Source: Erodium maritimum (Eukaryota > Streptophyta > Magnoliopsida > Geraniales > Geraniaceae). Taken from it: DNA of 64,000 nt. Under the pieces are notes generated by a model that saw nothing but the letters and a program-made list of their open reading frames with translations, was not told where the DNA came from and made no database searches. The stretch spans positions 59,504,039-59,568,038 of the forward strand of contig OY997593.1 in assembly GCA_963921825.1 (NCBI GenBank). The letters are read 5' to 3'. A program made the translations under genes and the position numbers. Below are positions 35,518 to 47,279 of this stretch, piece by piece. The number at the start of each line of letters is the position of its first letter. Positions within the stretch are counted from its first letter, which is position 1.

Positions 35518-38044
35518 TGTAAGACCCGCTCCCGGTCGAACCGATGACTCAAGAAGTCACTCGGGGCTTTTACGGAATCCAAACGACTTAGCCATCATCA
35601 CGGGTGGCTTAAGGGGAGAAATTCCTTTCGCCTGAGTATAATGTTGGAGAAAGTCAATTTTGGTAAAAACGAGACTTTTTATCGACTAAAAGCATTATTT
35701 AATTGTGCTGGAATTTATTTTGGAAAAGTAAATAACCTATGTGGACACTTGTCCCTTTGTGGTTGAAAGAGAGAAAAGGGAGTAGTCTTAGACCCTTTTA
35801 CCCTCCCAAAAACTTCTACAAGGGATTCTAGCTCAAGGGCTTTTGGTCATTTGACACATCTAGGTATTATTTGAGTTTGGAAGAGCAAAACCAACTCATT
35901 TCTTTTGGTGTAGCCGAAATTTGGAGTAGGAGCAAGAGAGAGGAGCTCCCATGGAGCTTTGAAGGAAAATCAAGGAAGAAGAGGCCACTTGAAGCCTTCC
36001 TTTAGCCTTTCCTCCTCAAAATCACTACCATCTTCTTCATCTCAACATTCTAGAGGTAATGGAACTCTCTAATCCTCATTTCTCTTCATCTCTTTTCATG
36101 GGTTTTGGGTGAAATTGCTAGATGTTGTTGGGTTTGAGTAGAAATGGTGGGAGATGTTGTTGATGAGAAGCTTTGTTGGGTTTTTGTTGAGAAATCATTA
36201 GTTTGTTGGAGCTTTTGAATTGGGTTTGATTTGATGAATCATTGGAAACTTGTTTGTGTGTTGATTCCTACCATGGGTAGAGGAGTATTGAAGGATTTGG
36301 ACTGTTTTGGGGTTTGAAGGTGGTTTTTCGGAGAAAAGGAGCTGGAGGTTGAAGAAGGGCGAAACTGCCCTGGTGCGCCACGGATCCGTGACGGATCCCG
36401 TGACGGGCGACGTCACGGCTCCGTGAGGGAGCCCGTGACGGCACTCGTCACGGCTCCGTGATGGTAACCGTGATCGTTGGCCTCACGGATCCGTGACCAG
36501 GTCCGTGGCAAACCAGGGTGGGGGTTTCTTTGAGGGTTTTTCGCCTTGGTTGATCTTGGTTTTGAGCTGAACTTTGGAGGGGCTTTGGGAGTTTTGCTTG
36601 CTGATTAAGTGGAGTCTAATTAACGTTTCTTTGTGTCCAAGACTTTGGGGATCGAGCTAGAGGAACAAAGACCACGCCGGTACCCGAGTGAAGAACGGAG
36701 TGGTGACCACCGGGCTTCATCAAAGTGTTGAGAGGAAGACCTTGAGGTAGGGAAAGCCTTGACCCCTCATTTACGATGCTTAGTATGCATGTTAGGCTAA
36801 TAAAATTGGAAAGGTCCTAGATATGCCTATAGGATGCGAATAACTAGAATAGTTGTCTTTCAATTACTAATAACCGGAATTGTCTAGTGGTGAATGAATA
36901 GGATGCCAATCACTAGTGTAACTCGCTTTCAATACTTGGGAAATGTTTGTCTGGTAGAGGAGCCTTGGCAAAGCCCTCGGATTAATTGCGTGTTAGGATC
37001 ACATGCTTGGTTGTTGGTTGTTAGTGGATAGGCTAAAGAGTCTAACGGAACTAGTTGAATTGCATGTGCGATTACTCGATTGAAGGTTTTTATGATTGGT
37101 TGATTAAAATCCCACTTGACTATTGAATGTATTTGAATTATTACTTGATTTAATTAAATGGTTTCTTGGAGCATCGAGTATGACTGGTTGTACCGAGCGG
37201 TGCAATCAGGTGATCGATGCCCCGTTGGTTCGAGACTGGTAAGTGAACGGTAAGTGGTGATTGTGTGATTGGTGTGCTATGGTTATGTGATTCGTGTACT
37301 GTGTGTTGTGGTGAACTGGTGATGTGTGAGCTATGTGTGGTAATGAATTGGTGGTTGTTGGAATTGGATTGTTTCGTGTTTCCAATTGAGTGCGTTATTC
37401 AATTATTAACTGATTATTACTGAATTGCCCAAGTGTATGCTTCCTATGGGAGTAATACCTTGGTTCCCGAGGACCTAAAATCCTTTGGAGACGTTTCTGA
37501 GACTTCCGACGATATGTGCCCTGAAGGGTGTTTCCGATAGTTTCAATGATATGCGTCTCCTCTGGATTGGAGGGAAAATCCGAGAGGACACATCATATGT
37601 GGATCGGAGGGTGGTGACTCCATGGGCCACGACATTGATTGGTTTACCTATTGCCTGTGATTGTTAAGATTTATCTTGTTGACTTTACGGTTGACTTTAT
37701 TGAGTTGAAGGTCCACCTTGTTATGTGTTTTCCCTACTGAGCGCAAGCTCACCCCTGTGAATTTTATTGTTGTGTTTACAGGCTTGATTGAGGAGTAGAG
37801 GCTCGAGAGCTTCTCGGTGTGGGTGTCTATTGAGACTTCGCTTTTATTTTATTTCCGTTTGGAACAGATTTTGTGAAAGATTATTATTACACCCCTGGAG
37901 GGTTATTTATGTTTTAAACTGATTTTTCTGGATTGAGTTTCTTATTGGAGTTTTCTGGAACTTATTGGTGAATTGTTACCTCGTACATCATTTATTACTA
38001 GTCATGCCTCGAGTCCGGGCAAGAACCGGATTTGGGGCGTGACA
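35518..38044 (+). repeat. Solo LTR of a C-type gypsy element
   Basis: It is a 2527-bp LTR from TGTAAGACCCGCTCCCGGTC to GGGGCGTGACA, with the perfect duplication GAAGT (35513-35517, 38045-38049) and no internal region. This is the product of recombination between two LTRs. It matches the LTRs of element C but lacks their duplicated CUACACCG stem-loop module (about 124 bp). The palindrome cluster is at 36374-36510 and the hairpin with GCAA loop at 37738-37751. Confidence 0.95.
37738..37751 (+). promoter_or_regulatory. Conserved LTR hairpin with GCAA loop (solo LTR)
   Basis: TGAGC-GCAA-GCTCA: same stem as in gypsy A with a different GNRA loop. It is followed about 25 bases on by TGTTTACAG, which resembles a splice acceptor. 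Confidence 0.5.
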
Positions 38045-38536
38045 GAAGTCGTCCTCTAGCTTCTGCACCTGGGAGAGCAGCAAGGAAGAGCTTGAGGTCC
38101 GGTGAGGCAAGGAGCAACGATGGAGGAGCTTGAGGTCCGATGAGGATGGAGAAGCCGGTGAGTATGGAGCTCCAACGAGGATGGAGGATGGAGGATTGAG
38201 GATGAATGGGAGGAATGAAGGTGAGAAAGAGTTGAGGTTGTGTAGAAATTGGAAATTAGGGTTTGAAATAAGAAAAAATAAAAGGGAATAAGGTTTAAAA
38301 GGGGAAAAGTTCAAAGGAGATGTGAATAGGGGTAGTTTTGTCATTTAAAAAAATAGGAGTCATGTGCCAGGCATATGACCTTTTTCCATCCAAAATGGAT
38401 AGAAAACTAACGGCGGGTACTAAGTTGAAACAAAATGTTTTGTTTGGGTACTAATGTGTCACAAAGTTTGGTTAGGGTACTCAGATGAAAACCAAGTATT
38501 TTTAGGGTACTCAGATGATATTAACCATAATATTTA

Positions 38537-39512
38537 TACACAAGTTTAAATCTCACTATCTTGTAAAAAATATATATTATTTACCTATTTTTATTATTTT
38601 TCGAATAAACTTCAACTCTTATTTATCATTTTAATGGGCTCTCTCTTTCCCCCAATAGTTTATATTCAAAATCGAAATGAGTTTGTCCGTAAAAGTATGC
38701 ATTAGAATATGAAAACATAATTGAGTTGAATACATATTTGAATCACTATAAATGTGCTACCCCAGACGTAATTGGGTTAATTTGAAGTACTAATGATTAT
38801 GATTTTTCTTTTTTGAAGAATTGTTAGAGTTGGTAACCTAACGTAGTGTTTCACTTTCGGGGGGATTAACCGCCCAATTGACATTGACTTAATCGTGTTT
38901 ATGTTTCATATGCAATATTGTAAAAGTTCTCGTCTAGTCCGTCTAGGCCCTCTTCTAGGCCCCAAAATCTATAAAAACGTCTGATGTCCCGTCTAGGCTC
39001 CAAAATCTGAAATCACCCAATTTGTCGTCCCGTTTGATTAATCGAAAATTTGAGACTCTGATTTATAAATTAGACCTTTAAAAAAGAGATGCAGAGTTGA
39101 GAGAGACGATATGTTTGTAGTGATATTGAATTTCTTGATAAAAAGAATATAAGACATGTCCATTTCTTGTGATTTATCATTATAATTTAGTTTTTGATTA
39201 CAAAAAAGAGTAAAATCAAAATGATAATATTATTTGGTTTAGTTTTTTGCATTTTGATACTTGATATTTTTTATATTATACAAATATAGTATTTATTTTG
39301 TGTTTTTGATTATATTTGTGTAATATATATTTATTAATAATTTAAAATATTAAAAAATTAAATCCGTCAAGGTCCCGCTTAGGCCCCCCGGACTAGTTCC
39401 CGCCTAACGCTTAGGGATCCTTACCGTTCGACTAACGTCGAGGTAGTGTCTTGTATAATGTATATATATACTGGTTTTGTACACTTGACCAGAGTTATAA
39501 TTTTGTATTTTA
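38537..39512. other. Unassigned stretch, possible small inverted-repeat element
   Basis: No gene was seen. At about 38935-38990 and 39365-39415, C- and G-rich sequences of the type CTAGTCCG and CTAGGCCCC are partly inverted with respect to each other around an AT-rich centre. This could be a decayed hAT-like miniature element, but I could not define ends or a target duplication. Confidence 0.3.
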
Positions 39513-39528
39513 AGTTTGAACTATAGGA

Positions 39529-40855
39529 AAGCAACAGAAGAGAGGATCCAAAGCAGGGAGATGACAGAAGACCAGAAACACCAGCCAAGACTAAGGAAGC
39601 CACGAAACCCTACCTAGAAGGATAAATCTAAACAAACCTGAATTACCATCTAACTCTAACTGGAGTCTTCTGATGGGCAAACATGCCCTGAGACTCGTCG
39701 GCGGCCTACCCCTTTACCGGCGAGCTCGACCCTCACAAGGTCGAGATGAAGCGAAGACACCAAGAAAAGGGGGAAAGAACGGGTAGGAGAGACACATCCA
39801 ACCAGACTAGAGAATCGAGCTTACCTAGGAGCAGATCTTCCTTCAGATCTTCAACAACAGAGCACAATCCTTGTCCTCCAGACGCTTCGGCCAACCCCAA
39901 AAGCGCTCACCGGAGGACGGTATTTCTACCGAGGAGTGTCCTGCATCCAGATCTGTCCGATCTGAACCCTCGTCGGCGGCTGGCGGGGGAGGAACTGAAG
40001 GGAGAAGCGCCGCCCAGTAACCACCACGAACCGGAGAGATCTTCAAGGAACCGCTTCAATCCACCCCAAGTCAGAATGGAAAAGAGTCCCACGACCGGTA
40101 GTTGAAGATCCACAGACGACGGCGAACGACCGCGAACCCCGGCGACAAGCCCGGGCCAAATCCACCACGATCTGAGCCGGAAGGGCTTGGAAGCGCGTCC
40201 CACCCATGGATTTCGCAACGAACAGAGCCACCAGAAGAAAAAACGAACGACCAATCAGAACTGAGAGAAGGAGACGGAGAAGGGTTAAGGTGAAATTGAA
40301 AGAGGGTTAAGAGAGAGGGAGGAGAGGGGAACCGAACCCCGCCGGCGACGCGCCCAGCCGTGGCCGAGGCCGCCACCGGCGAGAAGGGGGAAAATAGGTT
40401 TTGGGTGAACATGGAGAGTGTTTTTGAGAGAGAGACGCACTTTGTTGTTTTCTTCCCCGGAAATCTTCAGAGCCCAACTCAAGCAAGCTTCAAAGGCTCG
40501 GGGATTTTCAACTTCATTGCTTTGGTTCTTCTAGCATCACTCTTCATATCACTATGTTGCCGCTCACTTCATCTGTTGCTGATCTTCACCACTTAGCAAG
40601 GCTAATCAAGTTTATTTGTTGTTTTTATGTGGTGTTTGTCAATTGCATCTGGGATGTTGAATTGGGGTTTTCATTTTCTTACCCTGTTAGTGTTTAGGTT
40701 GCATTGGTTTGTTGTTAAGGGGCTTTCATTTTCATCCCCTGTTGTATTTCTGTTTACTGCTCTTTTTTGTGCTTGATCTGTATCTGGATCTTAAGCTGTA
40801 TTCCTCTTGAAAGGTTTACTTATATTAAAAAAAAAATTGCTGATCAAAAAAAAAA
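39529..40855 (+). mobile_element. LINE insertion with inverted 5' part (twin-priming type)
   Basis: The right part (about 40450-40855) is in plus orientation and ends TTGCTGATCAAAAAAAAAA, a plant LINE 3' end. The left part (39529-about 40450) reads sensibly on the minus strand: a GC-rich region like a LINE 5' untranslated region, beginning near 40445 with GTGCGTCTCTCTCTC. The whole is flanked by similar 16-bp sequences, AGTTTGAACTATAGGA (39513-39528) and GGTTGAACCATAGGTA (40856-40871). A single target duplication around head-to-head parts suggests 5' inversion by twin priming. No ORF2 catalytic region is present. That the inverted part belongs to the same LINE is an inference. Confidence 0.55.
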
Positions 40856-40871
40856 GGTTGAACCATAGGTA

Positions 40872-41535
40872 CATAACAAATTGAGCTATTGGTTTTGTAG
40901 AGATGAACATGAATAACAGGCAGGCATTGATTGAGAAAAATGAAGCTCCTTGGCTCCTTCCTCCATTTACTATTATTATCATTTGCTTATATTATTCTAT
41001 AGAATGGTTAATAAAATAAGTGTGGAGTGTGCCTCAACATGTGATGGGTTACTTAAAAATTCGGCCAAAATCGTACTGTCATTGTCAGCCACCTGAGATT
41101 CAACATCAAAATAGTTTCCATAAATTACTCGAATTTATATTAATATAAAAAATGCCTTGTAAATCTTAAATTAGGGAATTAAATTGATTGAGTTCCCAAG
41201 GATGGCAAAAGGCAGGAAGGGTACGGATTGTCGACAGTATTCGTTTCCCACATGAAATCTCATTGGAAAAAGCATATTGCTCTTCCAATATTTGACCTCA
41301 CATGCACCAGCGCCATGACCATGGTACCTCCCTCTCTCTTGCTTTTCATTTGGTTCAAAGACATTATGGGCTATAGGTTCTACTTTAAATGGGTTCATTA
41401 AGTCTTAGGTTCGGTTTCTTAAAAAAAGGTCTTAGGTAAAATATCTAGCCAATCTAAAACCTCAGTATAGTAAATAAAGGCACTCATTCACGTGAAATTT
41501 TAAATACAAAAATTCAATATAACTAAAACGTTCGG
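40872..41535. other. Unassigned stretch
   Basis: No gene or repeat was recognised between the LINE insertion and the Harbinger element. A short minus-strand open frame at 41171-41398 resembles nothing I know. Confidence 0.4.
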
Positions 41536-41538
41536 TAA

Positions 41539-43481
41539 CAGCACCTCCAACGCGTCGTGGTAGGCGGTCGTGGCAGGCGTAGACACGGCGCTGACATGAC
41601 TCGCTGGCACGGCTCGTCGTGTCACGCGGTTGTGTCAGGGGGGCGTGGCAGTTGGTCGTGCCTGGTTCCAGCAACGACGCGTCGCGTCGTGCCAGGCGCC
41701 AACGGCTAGTCGGTTGGCCACTCACGACCCGCCACGTGTCGACGCCGACTTCCAAAGGCCCATCAATTTTCTATAAATTCAGATCAACCCCAAGGGAAAT
41801 TTCACTTCTCCTCACTTGTTTCAAGCTTCTTTTTCCTCTATTCCTCTCCAAATCCTATAGTTTTTTTTCCTACTTCTATTTTTTTTATGGCGAATTTCCC
41901 AACGCTAGAGGAAATGAAGCAAATGACAGAAGAAGAAATAGACGACGCGATGGATATGCTTGTGGGGGCAACGGAAAAATCAATAGAGGATCAAGTGATG
42001 TCATCGATACAGCCAAGGGGTTGGGATAATGATGAGGCCGAGGGCTCAGGGTCGGCGCCGCGACCAAAGCGGAGAGTGATTGAGCGCAATCGAGAAGATG
42101 CACACGAAGGGTTGATCTGTGACTACTTCGCGCCAACACCAGTGTACAACGACCAACAGTTTTGACGACGGTTCCGGATGTCGAGGGACATGTTCATACG
42201 GATCATGGATGGTTTGAGTGGCCGGTACGCCAACTTCTGTAACGGAAAGAATGCTACGGGGAGGGCCTCTTTCACTCCACACCAGAAGTGCACGGTAGCA
42301 CTTCGTCAGCTCTGTTATGGATGTCATGCCGATGCCTGCGACGAGTATTTGCGAATGGCGGAGACCACTGCGTTGGACTGCCTGAAGAAATTTTGCATTG
42401 GCGTCATCAAGGTTTACGGGCGGACCTATCTACGACGCCCGACCGTGGGAGATACAAGACGTTTGTTGCGAATCAACGAAGAGTGCGACTTTCCGGGGAT
42501 GATAGGGAGTCTTGACTGCATGCACTGGGATTGGAAGAACTTTCATGTGGCATGGTCTGCACAGTTCACAAGTAGGGACCACGGGAACGTCCCCACGATC
42601 ATGCTAGAAGCCGTTGCATCCCAAGAACTTTGGATTTGACACTCTTTCTTCGGGACACCGGGCTCCAACAACGACATCAACGTGCTCAATAGGTCTACCT
42701 TGTTCTCCCAGGAAGTAAAAGGCTTCGCTCCAGATGTGAAGTTCAAGATCAACGGTAGAGAATACGAAACCCCGTATTACTTGACAGATGGAATTTATCC
42801 TGCTTGGGCAGCATTTGTGAAGTCAATACCTTCTCCACAAACGCCGAAGCAACGATGCTTTGCTAGATAGATACCAAGAGGAGTGTAGGAAGGACATTGA
42901 ACGAGCGTTTGGAGTTCTACAGACCCGGTTTCACATCGTTACTCGCCCGGGCCGAATGTGGGATAGGGGCACACTCTCAGTGATCATGACTGCTTGTGTT
43001 ATCCTACACAACATGATCGTTGAGGATGAGCGGAGGTCGTGGCCAACTGATCCGTTTGCAGATATTGGTGTCCCGGACCCAACCGTCCGTAGAGGACCAC
43101 CAGCAGCGATGACCAGGGAAAGTATCCTGGGGCATAGAACAAGGATCCGGGATCAGAATGTTCATCACCAACTCCACGATGATCTCATCGAACACATTTG
43201 GGAAAAATATGGAGATGGCGGCCGCAATTAAATATTAATTATCAATGTTAATGTATTTTATATTTGGTTTTAAATAAAAATAGTAGTTATGCAATTCATA
43301 TTTGGTTTCAAATAAAAGTATTACAAATACTTGGGGTGCTTTTTTAATTACTGAAATTGTATTGACATGACTCCTGACACTAGTAGTGTCAGACCATTGG
43401 AGGAGCAATGTCAGGAAGCCAAAAAGCACTCCCTGACACTGCTCCTTGACACTACCTAGTGTCTAACCATTGGAGATGCTC
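41539..43481 (+). mobile_element. PIF/Harbinger DNA transposon
   Basis: The termini are CAGCACCTCCAAC on the left and, inverted, GAGCATCTCCAAT on the right. Both are close to the plant PIF/Harbinger consensus end, and both are flanked by the trinucleotide TAA (41536-41538, 43482-43484), the typical target duplication. The 1943-bp element contains only a transposase reading frame; the Myb-like second protein of autonomous Harbinger elements is not seen. The subterminal regions contain many GTGTC and ACGCGTCG-type repeats. Confidence 0.85.
41887..43231 (+). pseudogene. PIF/Harbinger transposase (DDE), broken
   Basis: The frame starts MANFPTLEEMKQMTEEEIDD and carries RKR-type and DYFAPTPVYNDQQF blocks, then a stop (TGA at 42163, Arg expected) before RRFRMSRDMFIRI. 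The catalytic region has IGSLDCMHWDWKN (first Asp), SNNDINVLNRSTLFSQ (second Asp) and DIERAFGVLQTRF (Glu), matching plant ALP1/HARBI1-like transposases. A second stop (TGA at 42637) replaces Trp in LWIWHSFFG. A one-base frameshift near 42855-42870 precedes the Glu region. The catalytic acids are intact but the protein cannot be made in full. Family proteins act with a DNA-binding Myb-like partner in the nucleus. Confidence 0.9.
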
Positions 43482-43782
43482 TAACATAAAAATTTACTTG
43501 AAATATTATAAATGATATTTTCTTTTATCCTTACACATATTTAAAAGATTTTTCTCTTTGAAATAAAGATCAAGAATCGAAATACAAAAAGAGTTCAGTT
43601 GGTTTATGATTTTAAAAATAGATACAAGAACTTTTGTAGTAATTCTCTCTTGCTAATCGAAGGCTAAACTTTAGCCTTAGCCGCTTTATCTCTGTGATTA
43701 TGGTGCTCCTTTCTTTTGCTCGTATTGTCGACATACCTGATGTCGTTGTTGTTGCGGTTCCTACCGGCCCCACCACGTCGCC

Positions 43783-44950
43783 TTGATACAATCCTTTTCC
43801 TCGAAGACCACGCGGTCTGATGGGGAATCTCTAACCTTAAATCCACGATGTAGGAGAAAGCCAAATCCAACCCTAGTCGGGTCGCTTGCACCGCATTCTC
43901 CACCACCGGTGGTTCCTCCAATCCTTTCACCATCCACGGTATTGGTGCCTTTCTCTGTGAGTATCTCCACTCCACCATCTTCTGCCAAGCCACGACGAGG
44001 ACGTCTAGGGAAGCCTAAGGCCATTACTCCGGACGCAAGTAACCCTGTGTTGGCTCTTCCTCTGCCGCCACAGTCTAGTATCCATTCGTCAACCTCTCTC
44101 TGCGTTCAGATTCCTCAGGTTGATCCATTTCCCCCTCTTCAACATGATCTGACGCGGGGGAAGGCTCTAATTGAGGACTCCTAAGGACGGCGACATAGGC
44201 ATTAAGGTTGGGACGCCGTCTCTCCAATCGGGATAGAGTTTCGACCCCCCCCCCCCCTCGCTTCTCACTATTTCGGATGGCATGGGTCGTGACCGGAAGG
44301 TGGCTCTTTCACTGGATGAGCGCCCATCGCCTCCTACTACGGCCTTACCGGAGTTGCAGGTTACCATGGCAACGCTTTAGGAGGGGCTGTCGAGCTGCTC
44401 CATTGAGGATGAGGATGAGGTCCAGATCGTGGTCCCGTTCTATCTAACTGTCTCCAAGATTATTGTCTATCAGTAGTGGGGGCTGTTAGGGAAGTTGTGG
44501 ATGGCTAAGCTTCCTCGAAAGGACATCCTTCTCCAGGTCGTTACCACCGCGTGGGGGTAGGCAACATATGGCTTTTGTAGGCAATGCATTTTCACCGGAT
44601 GCCAATTTCTTACCTCATAACAGATATAGTTCGGGTTCGATGCGGAATTGGTCGTTTGAACCTCATTCCTTGCGGTCATCTCAACATCCACCTCCACATA
44701 CCCAACAACATACAATGGGACAAAATGTCGCTAAGACGAAAGAGAAGGACGTCGTGGTCGCACCTGACTGTGTACCAGCTACAGTTGTTAGGCTAGCAGA
44801 GCGGAGTTGGACGTAATCCGAATGGAGCACAAAGTTATAGAGGCGAGTAAGATTGAGGCTCGACACAATGATATTTTCCAACGCCTAGATGAGCTGGACA
44901 TGGTCAACATTAGTGCATTGTGGTCATTTCAATTGGAACGACACAATACC
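43783..44950 (+). pseudogene. Decayed LINE ORF1-like (DUF4283-type) region
   Basis: An open stretch (43783-44184) is proline- and basic-rich with PRRGRLGKPKA. Later, in other frames, come SLDERPSPPTTALPELQV, a segment with SCSIEDEDEVQIVVPF, then LLGKLWMAKLPRKDILLQVV (about 44470-44545) and a W-G-x-G segment. This succession resembles the N-terminal DUF4283 domain of plant LINE ORF1 and similar retroelement proteins. A run of C (44246-44258) and several frame breaks spoil it. No endonuclease or reverse transcriptase follows. A simple captured gene fragment is an alternative. Confidence 0.4.
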
Positions 44951-47135
44951 AAGATTAAATGTTAAAAAGCTCTCATCGTCAGTTTCTTCAATTTAAATGC
45001 TCTGTTGTTGGTGGTGGATGCGTCGTTGTTGTGACTGTTGCTGGTGTTTTTATGTTGTTTCCTTTCTTGTTGTTGGCTTGTATTTGATGTATGACAGTGA
45101 TGGTTCGTGTGTTGTAATGGTGGATATGACCAACAATTTTCCAATATTGTTGGTCATATCTACCTCAACTTTCGTTATGTATATGGTTAATTTAAAGTTT
45201 TTAATTATGTTCCTATGTTTGTATTAAGTTCACAAAAAATGCCAAAAAAATTGGGTATATCGAGCAAATAAGTATGAAATCAGATAAAGAAACATAATCC
45301 AGACAAATAACAGAATCCGACAACTAAACAAGACGATAATTTTGTATTTGTCCACTACATGACTCTGTCACATCAGACTAATTCAACGGGTGTTCATAGA
45401 TTTCAAAAGCTAATGATCATATTAGCTCCACTGCCCTTCGGTATCACAATACACATACTTTATAATATACGCCTCTTTGATATGATCGTAGCATTGTGTT
45501 TTTTTTATCAACAAATAATATTATAAAACTCATCAATTCTAGATATTGGAATGACGAATCAAGTATAAATCTGAAAATCGAATTATTTTCGATCCAAACA
45601 AAAGAAACTGTAGAGCTTGATCGCTAGTTTTGACATTATCCCTGATTTCTAAATGGAGAACATGCAGTGTGCAGAGCTGGTTACCTAAGATTGACTTCTA
45701 GGTTGTATGCAATTAACGAACAAGGACGTGTTATGTGCGATGATTAGACATCCATGAGTCTTGTCTCTCGGTTAACTTCATGTTGTTTGACTTGTTAAAA
45801 AGAAGGACTTCCACACATCTCTCACCATATGACTTCATGGTACTTTCACATATTACAAACATACCCGAATCTACTTTTGTTGCAATCATGACGCGACGTG
45901 AGAATGGCTTCAAATTGGAAGAATGAATAAGCGCAAGGTAGGAGCCAATATGTGTGCAATGATCATAAGACGAACGTGACAGGTTGTGCTGGAAAGTAGA
46001 CAAAAACACACTATCTCTGCATATATGCATATGACTATCTTTAACAAGAGTTGAAAAAGAGGAGCCAAAACTCAGAGTCGGTTGCATCCGATCTGTCCGT
46101 TTCGGCTAGCTAGATAACCATAACCGTGTGAAGTGTGAAACGGGGCCAAAAACCATATGGCCCCAACTTGTAAAAGTGTCGTTTGTCACAAAAGAAGACC
46201 ATTAATTCCATCATATATCCATGGACCATGTGTAGTGTAGTGTACAAGCTGTCCAAGTTTCTTCAGAGTAAAACCTACAGCCGATATATGTGTTGGCGGG
46301 ACCACAATTCTTTTATAGACGAATCCATGCACGTTTCCCTTGGTCCATGTCCAAGAGCGTAAAAACGTTATATGTTCGTAACATATGATAAATTATATTC
46401 GTAAAAGAATCCATATAAATCGGTATATCAACCGTTAGATTGGTGCACGCCCCGATGGGAACATGTTTCTCGGAAACGTCTTGCATCCATTACGTGAAAC
46501 TTTTCTGGGTTCCAAGTAAGTTATAGTATGAGGCCCCCATACAAACGTTAGTGTATCAGAGCAGATTAACATCCGAAAAAAAAACATAGAGAAACGAATT
46601 TCCTAAGAGCATATCGGTCCAAGAAAAAGAATTTGAAACCGACATAGTGGAGTCTGCCACAGTTGTTGGGTGTAGTCTCGTTTCTCTGGAACATCAAGAG
46701 GTGTTCTGTCCTATGGAGGGTGACTAAGGGAACCTGGCCTAAGATGGTGTGGAGCAGTCCTCCAACCCAAATGTCTTACACCCCGCACTGAGGCTCATAT
46801 CTTCTAGAAAGGTTGTTTCGTAGACCTCACATTGTATTGCTTCTGGGAGAGCAATCGTTCCACATGAGCATAACGATTTCAAGTGTTATCCATTGTCGGG
46901 ATTGCTCCCACCGGCAAGACGATAGCCTCATCGTCATCCAACGAGGCCAACCTCATCATGCCCTTTAAGAGCTGCAAGATTGCCTCCACCAATCCGTGGG
47001 TTAGGAGGCGTAAGTGGTAGTACTACAAGAGAGAGGGGAAAGAGAGATGGAGATGGGAAGGAGGAAGGATGTAGAGGAGTGGGGAGGGGAGAGGTGGGCG
47101 GAGGCATGAGTTTCACCTGGATACCCTACTTGTCC
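44951..47135. other. Unassigned stretch of about 2.2 kb
   Basis: It may begin with the 3' tail of the retroelement at 43783 (around 45000-45240). Beyond that I recognise no gene. A 118-codon minus-strand open frame at 45731-46087 resembles no family I know and has no supporting context. This is the longest non-repetitive-looking part of the window and the best place to look for old host sequence. Confidence 0.4.
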
Positions 47136-47279
47136 TGTAAGAACCGCCCCCGGTCGATCCCGGTCAAACCGATGATTTTTTAACGAAAGTTGACTTTTTG
47201 CCGGAAAAGTCAACCGATGACTCCGGGAGTCATTCAGGACCTTTCCAGGACAAAAAAGCTTAGCCGTCGTTACGGCTAG
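47136..47279 (+). repeat. LTR D, left part
   Basis: It starts TGTAAGAACCGCCCCCGGTC like the A LTRs and breaks at 47279 where element C inserts. GCTAG (47275-47279) is the left target duplication. The LTR continues at 58946. Confidence 0.9.

Larger units (their letters stand above)
34445..38527. mobile_element. Non-autonomous Mutator-like element with long terminal inverted repeats
   Basis: The ends (34445-about 34575 and about 38397-38527) are imperfect inverted repeats of some 130 bp. Both contain GTGACACAT, ACTTAGTACCCGC and ATCATCYGAGTACCC when read inward. The perfect 9-bp duplication TAATATTTA flanks them (34436-34444, 38528-38536), the hallmark of Mutator-like transposition. No transposase is present. 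Without the solo LTR the element is about 1.55 kb. Next to the LTR insertion there is GC-richer, codon-like sequence on the minus strand (near 38045-38340) that could be a captured gene fragment, which I could not identify. Confidence 0.8.

Noticed and set aside
40043..40412. Overlapping minus-strand frames (62-115 codons) as a small gene
   Set aside because: The GC-rich region lies between LINE target duplications and next to a LINE 3' end; more likely a LINE 5' untranslated region.
45731..46087. 118-codon minus-strand frame as a host gene
   Set aside because: No recognisable domain, no neighbouring exons, no conserved context; kept only as an unassigned note.
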